Assembly: GCA_003151655.1 (NCBI GenBank)
Contig: PLYB01000257.1
Coordinates: 998 to 15,929, forward strand
DNA from: Gallionellaceae bacterium
GTDB taxonomy: Bacteria > Pseudomonadota > Gammaproteobacteria > Burkholderiales > Gallionellaceae
DNA length: 14,932 nucleotides
Reading direction: 5' to 3'
A program made the position numbers and the translations under genes. Position 1 is the first letter of the stretch; each line of letters opens with the position of its first letter. Shown piece by piece: positions 6,755 to 12,950 of this stretch. Under the pieces are notes generated by a model. That model ran no database searches. It was given only the letters and a program-made list of their open reading frames with translations, and was not told where the DNA came from.

Positions 6755-7383
6755 AGCTTTTAGAGGAACTAAAAAATGTCGACCCCAAAACACCAGGAAG
6801 CTGGCCGTGGTTCATTAAGATAGGAGCTTTTGTTGCCATTTTCGTGGCAGTAGTGATGATTGGGGCAATAGTTGACTGGCAAAGAGAATGGTCAAGCCTG
6901 CAAGAGGTGAAAGAGAAAGAGTTGAAATTGCGCGACACTTTCTTGGGAAAAAAGAGAGAAGCCATCAATTTGGATATCATAAAAAAACAACTGATGGAAA
7001 CGCAACTGTCCTTCGGCGCATTATTGAAACAGTTGCCCAGTAAGTCCGAAATGGATGCGTTATTGACTGATATTAATCAAGCCGGACTGGGTCGGGGATT
7101 GCAGTTCGATCTTTTTCGGCCAAGTCTGGAAGTGGCCTCTGGCGTGTTCACCGAACAGCCAATTTTAATTCGTGTCACGGGCAACTACGACGATCTGGGC
7201 AAATTCAGCAGTGATATTTCCCAGTTGTCACGCATCGTAACCTTGAATGATATTAGCATCGCGCCTGTAGCCGGCGGGGGTACCTTAAGCATGGATGCGA
7301 CCGCAAAAACCTATCGCTATCTTGACGAGGATGAATTGGCGGCGCAGAAAAAAGCGGCAAAACTGGCCGGAGCCAAGAAATGA
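6751..7383 (+). CDS. pilO: type IV pilus assembly protein PilO
   Basis: Inner-membrane partner of PilN. The PilN/PilO pair holds PilP and aligns the pilus motor with the secretin. 210 residues, normal length. About 20 cytoplasmic residues (with the typical PGSWPW stretch) lead into a membrane segment at about 21-41. A coiled coil with many Lys/Glu residues follows (about 46-85), then a ferredoxin-like domain (about 98-192) with LLKQLPSKSEMDALLTDIN. That last motif and the Phe-Arg-Pro stretch after it are typical of PilO. The C-terminal 15 residues are Ala/Lys-rich. It overlaps pilN at the start and pilP at the end, each by ATGA. Confidence 0.95.
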   Translation: MKLLEELKNVDPKTPGSWPWFIKIGAFVAIFVAVVMIGAIVDWQREWSSLQEVKEKELKLRDTFLGKKREAINLDIIKKQLMETQLSFGALLKQLPSKSEMDALLTDINQAGLGRGLQFDLFRPSLEVASGVFTEQPILIRVTGNYDDLGKFSSDISQLSRIVTLNDISIAPVAGGGTLSMDATAKTYRYLDEDELAAQKKAAKLAGAKK

Positions 7384-7892
7384 AGAAAGTCTCCGCAACG
7401 ATAATCGTAACCTTGCTGCTCGCCGGATGTGGCGGCGAGGAATTTCAGGACTTGCGCAACTTTGTGAAGGACTCGGGTGCGGACATGCGCGGCAAGGTGC
7501 CGCCGCCTCCGGAAATCAGTCCTTACGAGCCGTTCAGCTACGACAACTCGTCAGCGATACCGGATCCGTTTAAGCCGCACAAGGCGGATATTAAATTCGC
7601 CAACCGTTCCGGCCAAAATCAACCCAATTTGGATCGCTCAAGGGAAGAGCTGGAAGAGTTTCCGCTCGAAAGTCTGAAAATGGTTGGTTATCTCCAACAG
7701 GCGGATATCGGCTATGCCGTAATAAGGTCTTCCGATGGGAAGCTGCATCGGATCAAGGCCGGTAACTATGTCGGGATGAATTTTGGAAAAGTAATTTCGG
7801 TATCGGACTCGGAAATAAAAATTAAAGAAATGGTGCAGGACAGCGCTGGCGATTGGTCTGAACGCGAAAGCAGTTTGCAGTTGGTTGAGTAA
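7380..7892 (+). CDS. pilP: type IV pilus assembly lipoprotein PilP
   Basis: Inner-membrane lipoprotein that bridges the PilN/PilO pair to the periplasmic N-domains of PilQ. 170 residues, usual size. A lipoprotein signal peptide ends in the lipobox LLAG-C, so Cys17 should be lipidated. Residues about 36-85 are Pro-rich and extended, including PPPPEISPYEPF and the IPDPFKP motif that contacts PilN/PilO in known systems. The C-terminal beta-sandwich (about 92-170) contains FPLESLKMVGYL and the IKAGNYVGMNFGKV turn conserved in the family. The start overlaps pilO as ATGA; a 13-nt gap separates its stop from the pilQ start. Confidence 0.95.
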   Translation: MKKVSATIIVTLLLAGCGGEEFQDLRNFVKDSGADMRGKVPPPPEISPYEPFSYDNSSAIPDPFKPHKADIKFANRSGQNQPNLDRSREELEEFPLESLKMVGYLQQADIGYAVIRSSDGKLHRIKAGNYVGMNFGKVISVSDSEIKIKEMVQDSAGDWSERESSLQLVE

Positions 7893-7894
7893 TC

Positions 7895-7899
7895 AGGAG
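7895..7899 (+). promoter_or_regulatory. ribosome binding site deciding the pilQ start
   Basis: AGGAG ends 6 nt before ATG 7906. It favours that start over the in-frame TTG at 7885, which lies inside pilP, has no such site and would put seven extra residues in front of the signal peptide. Confidence 0.75.
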
Positions 7900-7905
7900 T
7901 ACATT

Positions 7906-10020
7906 ATGAAACAATTTATTAACTCATCACGAAGAATTCTTCTTTTGGCTTTTGTCGCTGTCTCAGCATGGGCTTCGCTTGCTCAGGCGGAAGTCGCTAC
8001 AGGCGAAGGCAATAGCATTCAATCAATTAGCGCAAGCCCGGCAGCCGGGGGAAAAATTGTACTCAAGATTGGCTTGAAAAACGCCATTGCCATTCAACCT
8101 CCTGCATTTACCATTAATACCCCGCCGCGCATTGTTTTCGATTTTGCCAACACGAGCAACGAATTTGGTAAATCTTCGCAGGCGTTTGGCGAGAGTGATT
8201 TGCGCGGTGTTAATATCATTCAAGCTGGGAATCGTACCCGTTTGGTGGTGAATCTCAATCAAATGCTCACTTACGACACTCAGTTAGATGGAAACACTGT
8301 ACTTATCACCCTGCAAGGAAAAGCGGCGAGCAGTGGCACAGAATCTGCGACCACGACCCGATTTGCCGAAGCCAAACCGGGCAACCAATTGCATAGCCTG
8401 CGCGATGTTGATTTTAGACGCGGTAAAAATGGCGAGGGACGAATTCAAATCGACCTGTCCGATGCCGATATAGGTATCGATATCAAACAACAAGGCAAAA
8501 CCTTGGTGGTCGATTTCGCCAAAACCAGCTTGCCAAGAAATTTGCTGCGCAAATTGGACGTGGTTGATTTTGGAACCCCGGTACAAATGGTCGATGCCTT
8601 TAGCCAGGGAGACAGCACCCGCCTTGTCATTGAACCGAAGGGCGTTTGGGAATATGCCGCTTATCAAACGGACAACAAATTTATCATTGAAGTTAAGCCG
8701 GTGATCGAGGATGCCAATAAACTGATCAAAGGCAGCCGCTATACATACGCAGGTGAAAAACTGAGTCTGAACTTCCAAAATATCACCACCCGTGAAGCCT
8801 TAAATGTGATTGCCGATTTCACCAATCTAAACATGGTGATTAGCGATACAGTCAGTGGCAATTTGACGTTGCGTTTGAAAGAGGTGCCGTGGGATCAGGC
8901 GCTGCAAATCATTCTTGATTCACGCGGCTTGCTCCAGCAAAAAGAGGGCAACGTCATCATGGTCGCCCCGCGTGATGAAATTACCGCCCGCCAAAAAGAT
9001 GCCTTAACCACACAAAAAGTCATCAGCGAGTTGGAGCCTTTGCAAACGGAGGCGTTTCCTTTGAGTTATGCCAAAGTCGCCGACGTTAAAAACGTACTGG
9101 CGGGCTACCAAAAGCAGGCGGCTGCCAATGCAGGCGAAGCAAATGCAGACATGAGCAAGGGCACGGGTGAAAATGTTGCATTTGATGCACGCACAAACAC
9201 CATGTATGTCACAGCAACACTTACCCGTTTGGCACAAGTGCGCGAAATTATCAAAAAAATTGATATTCCCGTGCGTCAGGTACTGATTGAGGCAAGGTTT
9301 GTGCAGGCTACTACTTCATACAACGCGCAGCTTGGCGGAAAATTGGGATATGCGGGACCAGCGGTCGCTGCGGGCGCGGGAGTTCCGATTAACGGCGGGG
9401 GAAATAACGTTCTTGTTACGGCAGCGGGAGTTTCCAACACCGGATTTGTTTCCGGGCAGGGAGGGAGTGTTAATTTATCGTTGTTCGATGCGCTAGCCAC
9501 CAAGACACTGAGTTTGGAATTAAATGCTTCGGAAGTCGATGGCACAACCAAGTCGATTGCCAGCCCGCGTGTAATGACAGGCGACTCGACTCCGGCGACG
9601 ATAAAATCCGGTGTTGAAATACCCTATACGACGGCAGGCGCTGTCATAGGAGGGGCAGCTACGGTAGCCTTCAAAGACGCAACGCTGAGTCTAACGGTAA
9701 CCCCGAAGATTACGCCGGATGACAGAGTATCAATGAATTTAAATTTGACTCAAGATACTGTCGGCAGCCTTTATGGTGGGATACCGAGCATTAACAACAA
9801 ACAAGTGACTACCACGGTATTGGTTGATAACGGGGGAACGGTTGTTATAGGGGGTATCTACACTCAAGATACGGCGGACACCGTATCTAAGGTTCCACTG
9901 TTGGGCGATATTCCGTTGATCGGCTGGCTGTTCAAAAACGATATTAAATCCGATGCCAAAAATGAGTTGTTAGTATTTATTACACCGAAAATACTGAAAG
10001 ACAGCCTGAATCTGAATTGA
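7906..10020 (+). CDS. pilQ: type IV pilus secretin PilQ
   Basis: Outer-membrane secretin; the multimer forms the gated channel through which the pilus passes. 704 residues from ATG 7906, a typical length for beta- and gammaproteobacterial PilQ. A signal peptide covers about 1-28, ending SLAQA before EVATGEG. Two AMIN domains (about 39-137 and 160-262) bind peptidoglycan. The STN/N0 domain (about 283-355) includes LNVIADFTNLNMVISDTVSG. An N1/NolW domain spans about 380-455 (FPLSYAKVADVKNVL). The secretin core is about 460-695 and ends with VPLLGDIPLIGWLF and ELLVFITPKIL, the signature block of secretins. A Gly/Ala-rich insert near 480-525 lies in the core. It is the last gene of the pil operon and has its own Shine-Dalgarno, which fits the need for many PilQ copies per complex. 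Confidence 0.97.
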   Translation: MKQFINSSRRILLLAFVAVSAWASLAQAEVATGEGNSIQSISASPAAGGKIVLKIGLKNAIAIQPPAFTINTPPRIVFDFANTSNEFGKSSQAFGESDLRGVNIIQAGNRTRLVVNLNQMLTYDTQLDGNTVLITLQGKAASSGTESATTTRFAEAKPGNQLHSLRDVDFRRGKNGEGRIQIDLSDADIGIDIKQQGKTLVVDFAKTSLPRNLLRKLDVVDFGTPVQMVDAFSQGDSTRLVIEPKGVWEYAAYQTDNKFIIEVKPVIEDANKLIKGSRYTYAGEKLSLNFQNITTREALNVIADFTNLNMVISDTVSGNLTLRLKEVPWDQALQIILDSRGLLQQKEGNVIMVAPRDEITARQKDALTTQKVISELEPLQTEAFPLSYAKVADVKNVLAGYQKQAAANAGEANADMSKGTGENVAFDARTNTMYVTATLTRLAQVREIIKKIDIPVRQVLIEARFVQATTSYNAQLGGKLGYAGPAVAAGAGVPINGGGNNVLVTAAGVSNTGFVSGQGGSVNLSLFDALATKTLSLELNASEVDGTTKSIASPRVMTGDSTPATIKSGVEIPYTTAGAVIGGAATVAFKDATLSLTVTPKITPDDRVSMNLNLTQDTVGSLYGGIPSINNKQVTTTVLVDNGGTVVIGGIYTQDTADTVSKVPLLGDIPLIGWLFKNDIKSDAKNELLVFITPKILKDSLNLN

Positions 10021-10095
10021 ACCTATAGCTCGTTGGATCCCAATACCGCTACAATTCTTTTTTGGGGCGGGGTTGAGGTAGTTCAATATTTCGAT

Positions 10096-10115
10096 ACCCG
10101 ACATAACTGCCGGGT
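10096..10115 (+). other. weak hairpin just before the aroKB start
   Basis: ACCCG and CGGGT form a 5-bp stem around a 10-nt loop in the 103-bp pilQ-aroKB gap, ending 8 nt before ATG 10124. The following TTTAGG is too short a T tract for a terminator. It might weaken or pace ribosome binding, or be chance. The gap also has a T6 run followed by GGGGCGGGG (about 10057-10071) and a lone TACAAT at 10050 without a matching -35. Confidence 0.25.
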
Positions 10116-10123
10116 TTAGGCTG

Positions 10124-11782
10124 ATGACAAATATTAATACAAACACACAGCAAGACAAACGCGCTTCCGGAAACATCTTTCTGGTCGGAATGATGGGGGC
10201 GGGTAAAACAACGGTCGGAAAAATGCTAGCCCGGCAACTGGGCAAAACTTTCATTGACAGCGATGAAGAGATACAAAAACGCACTGGGGTCAAAATAGCC
10301 CATATTTTCGATGTGGAAGGCGAAGAGGGCTTTCGTCAGCGCGAGAGCGCAGTCATTCAAGATTTGATAAAACTCGATAACATCGTTTTGGCAACCGGTG
10401 GCGGGGTCGTGCTTAAACCGGAAAATCGTGACGCATTAAAAAGAAATGGCATTGTCGTATATTTGAAAAGCGGTGTTAATGATTTGTGGCAGCGAACGCG
10501 CAACGATCATAATCGCCCGTTACTGCAAACTGCCAACCCGCGAGCCAAGCTGCAAGAGTTATTTGAACAGCGGGATTCTCTTTACGCCGATGTAGCCGAT
10601 AGCATCGTTCACACCGGCAAACAAAGCGTGCAAATTCTGATTGCCCGATTAATCAAGAAATTAAATTCACCTGAACAATCCTTACCGTCAAGTCACAACA
10701 TGCAAACATTAAACGTAGGTTTGGCTGAAAGAAGTTATCAAATCCACATCGGGCAAAATTTAATCAGTCAGCCCGAGTTGCTGCTAAAACACATTCCGCA
10801 TAAACGGGTGACCATAGTCACGAACACGACTGTTGCGCCTTTGTATCTGGAAAAATTGACGAATACGCTGGCGGGCAACGGTATTCAAGTTCAGGCTATC
10901 GTGTTACCTGATGGCGAACAGTATAAAAATTCAGCTTCCCTTAATACCGTCTTCGATGCGCTGCTGTCCAATCGTTGTGAGCGCACCACGCCGCTGATTG
11001 CCCTGGGCGGCGGGGTAATAGGAGATTTGACCGGCTTTGCCGCTGCCACTTATTTGCGCGGTGTTCCCTTCATTCAAATTCCTACGACACTGCTGGCTCA
11101 AGTAGATTCATCAGTGGGTGGAAAAACCGGCATCAATCATCCGCTGGGCAAAAATATGATTGGCGCGTTTTATCAACCGCAAGTGGTGATTGCCGATGTC
11201 GCCACATTAAACACGTTATCCGATAAAGAGCTGCGTGCCGGAATAGCCGAGGTTATCAAATACGGTTTGATTCGCGATTTGCCATTTTTGGAATGGCTGG
11301 AATTAAATATCGAAAAGCTGCTACAGCGTGATGCGCAAGCACTGCAATATGCCATCGTGCGCAGTTGCCAGAATAAAGCTGAGGTCGTTGGTGTAGACGA
11401 GCGTGAAAGCGGCGAGCGCGCATTATTGAATCTGGGCCATACCTTCGGGCACGCCATCGAAAATGCCATGGGATACGGTGTCTGGTTGCACGGCGAGGCC
11501 GTCGCCGCAGGCACCATCATGGCAGCAGATTTATCCAGACGACTGGGTTGGCTGACAGAGCAAGATGTTGCGCGCACCAAAAAATTATTCCAAGCGGCAG
11601 GGTTACCGATTTCGGGCCCGCAATTGGATACAGAGAAATATTTGCAACTCATGGGACTGGATAAAAAAGTTGCGGATGGCAAGATACGTTTCATATTGTT
11701 GAAAGGGCTCGGGCAGGGCATCATCACCGACGAGGTTCCCGCCGAGTTGCTTAAGCAGACTTTGGAGTCTTGCAGTGCCTAA
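10124..11782 (+). CDS. aroKB: fused shikimate kinase / 3-dehydroquinate synthase (AroK-AroB)
   Basis: One uninterrupted 552-residue ORF carries two enzymes of the shikimate (aromatic amino acid) pathway, steps 5 and 2. The shikimate kinase part (1 to about 180) has Walker A GMMGAGKT at 22-29, shikimate-binding Asp47 and Arg71, the TGGG motif at 91-94 and lid residue Arg131 in RPLL. A linker of about 13 residues (180-192, NSPEQSLPSSHN) leads to the synthase (193-552). That part has the NAD-binding DGEQYKN at 263-269 and GGGVIGDLTGFAAATYLRG at 295-313, plus zinc ligands Glu376, His439 and His456, spaced 63 and 17 residues apart as in E. coli AroB. Both parts look intact. In most Proteobacteria they are separate adjacent genes. 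ATG 10700 (Met193) could start a free AroB, but no Shine-Dalgarno precedes it. The N-terminus is extended by about 14 polar residues. The ribosome site at the start is weak. Confidence 0.93.
   Translation: MTNINTNTQQDKRASGNIFLVGMMGAGKTTVGKMLARQLGKTFIDSDEEIQKRTGVKIAHIFDVEGEEGFRQRESAVIQDLIKLDNIVLATGGGVVLKPENRDALKRNGIVVYLKSGVNDLWQRTRNDHNRPLLQTANPRAKLQELFEQRDSLYADVADSIVHTGKQSVQILIARLIKKLNSPEQSLPSSHNMQTLNVGLAERSYQIHIGQNLISQPELLLKHIPHKRVTIVTNTTVAPLYLEKLTNTLAGNGIQVQAIVLPDGEQYKNSASLNTVFDALLSNRCERTTPLIALGGGVIGDLTGFAAATYLRGVPFIQIPTTLLAQVDSSVGGKTGINHPLGKNMIGAFYQPQVVIADVATLNTLSDKELRAGIAEVIKYGLIRDLPFLEWLELNIEKLLQRDAQALQYAIVRSCQNKAEVVGVDERESGERALLNLGHTFGHAIENAMGYGVWLHGEAVAAGTIMAADLSRRLGWLTEQDVARTKKLFQAAGLPISGPQLDTEKYLQLMGLDKKVADGKIRFILLKGLGQGIITDEVPAELLKQTLESCSA
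11764..11767 (+). promoter_or_regulatory. ribosome binding site for the GTG start of dgt
   Basis: GGAG lies inside the last codons of aroKB, 7 nt before GTG 11775. It supports the non-ATG start and translation coupled to the gene upstream. Confidence 0.55.
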
Positions 11783-12902
11783 CGTCCAACTGGCATCCTA
11801 TGCCGCGAGTCCGGAGGCTTCACAAGGGCGCAAAGTGTATGAGGATGCACCGCCCGGCAGAAGCGAATTTCAACGTGATCGAGATCGCATCATTCACTCC
11901 AGCGCTTTTCGTCGTCTGGAGTATAAAACCCAGGTTTTCGTGAATCATGAAGGCGACCTGTTTCGTACCCGTTTAACCCACAGTATCGAAGTGGCACAAA
12001 TCGGTCGCTCAATTGCACGGCGCTTGATGTTGAACGAAGATTTGGTCGAGGCAGTTTCATTGGCGCACGATCTGGGTCACACCCCGTTCGGTCACGCCGG
12101 ACAAGAAGCGCTCAATACCTGCATGAAGGATCACGGGGGCTTCGAGCATAACCTGCAATCCTTACGGGTAGTTGACGTACTGGAAGAGCGTTATGCCAAC
12201 TTTGACGGCTTGAACCTTTGTTTCGAGACCCGGGAAGGCATACTCAAACACTGTTCGCTGGAACATGCCGCCCAATTGGGCGATGTGGGCGGCCGCTTTC
12301 TCAACAACCAACGTCCCACGCTGGAAGCGCAGATAGCCAATCTGGCGGATGAAATCGCCTACAACAATCACGATGTCGATGATGGCCTGCGCTCAGGATT
12401 AATTACGCTGGAACAACTTGCCTCGGTAAGATTATTTTCCAACCACTTGAACGAAGTTCGCGAAACCTATCCGGCTTTGGGAGAGCGTCGCGTTATACAC
12501 GAAACAATACGGCGCATGATTAACACTGTGGTTAGCGACGTAATCAATCAGACCGAGAAGAATATCGGGGAACAAACACTTCGCGATGTGAATGATGTTC
12601 GCAATGCCCCTGATCTGGTAGCCTTCAGCGAACCCATGCAGGAACTCAATCGAGAACTCAAAACATTTTTGCGCAATCACTTGTACCGCCGCTATCGCGT
12701 AATGAGAATGAGTGCCAAAGCCAAGCGTATCATTAATGAGCTGTTTAATGCTTTCATGGAAGACCGCAGATTATTGCCACCCCAGTTCCTGCATGCCGCA
12801 GAGTTGGAGCATGCACGCTCCGTGGCTGATTACATAGCAGGCATGACTGATCGTTATGCGATCAGAGAGCACCGGCGATTGTTTGCTGTAGAGGAAGAGT
12901 AG
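11775..12902 (+). CDS. dgt: dGTPase-like dNTP triphosphohydrolase (HD domain)
   Basis: Member of the Dgt-like HD family, which removes the triphosphate from deoxynucleotides and so adjusts dNTP pools. 375 residues, matching the shorter dGTPase-like class rather than the roughly 500-residue E. coli enzyme. The family opening is GRSEFQRDRDRIIHSSAFRRL at about 28-48, followed by KTQVF. Metal ligands are His69 (TRLTHSIEVAQIGR), His98-Asp99 (LAHDLGHTPFGHAG) and Asp192 (LADEIAYNNHDVDDGL). The C-terminal third is helical. It starts at GTG and overlaps the aroKB end by eight bases, so the two are probably one transcript. The substrate preference cannot be read from sequence; members of this class often act on several dNTPs and need an allosteric dNTP. 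It is convergent with the Ig-domain lipoprotein gene. Confidence 0.93.
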   Translation: MPNVQLASYAASPEASQGRKVYEDAPPGRSEFQRDRDRIIHSSAFRRLEYKTQVFVNHEGDLFRTRLTHSIEVAQIGRSIARRLMLNEDLVEAVSLAHDLGHTPFGHAGQEALNTCMKDHGGFEHNLQSLRVVDVLEERYANFDGLNLCFETREGILKHCSLEHAAQLGDVGGRFLNNQRPTLEAQIANLADEIAYNNHDVDDGLRSGLITLEQLASVRLFSNHLNEVRETYPALGERRVIHETIRRMINTVVSDVINQTEKNIGEQTLRDVNDVRNAPDLVAFSEPMQELNRELKTFLRNHLYRRYRVMRMSAKAKRIINELFNAFMEDRRLLPPQFLHAAELEHARSVADYIAGMTDRYAIREHRRLFAVEEE

Positions 12903-12950
12903 TCCGTTTTAAAAATAACGAGGCATCATTTTTGACTCCTCATCGGACTA
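12900..12950. terminator. inverted repeat built around both stop codons of convergent genes
   Basis: TAGTCCG at 12900-12906 and CGGACTA at 12944-12950 are perfect 7-bp complements, with a smaller nested pair GAGG (12920-12923) / CCTC (12938-12941). The left arm begins with the TAG stop of dgt; the right arm, read on minus, begins with the TAG stop of the lipoprotein gene. The loop holds A- and T-rich runs. The layout fits a shared bidirectional terminator, but the large loop makes it less stable than a classical one. Confidence 0.4.

Noticed and set aside
7885..7905. Upstream TTG start for pilQ
   Set aside because: It lies inside pilP and has no Shine-Dalgarno, whereas ATG 7906 has AGGAG at 6 nt and begins a normal signal peptide.
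10057..10078. G-rich run as a G-quadruplex
   Set aside because: Only two tracts of four G are present with one further GG; four tracts are needed.
11173..11727. Minus-strand ORF of 184 codons inside aroKB
   Set aside because: Antisense to the catalytic half of 3-dehydroquinate synthase, where all zinc ligands are conserved on the plus strand.
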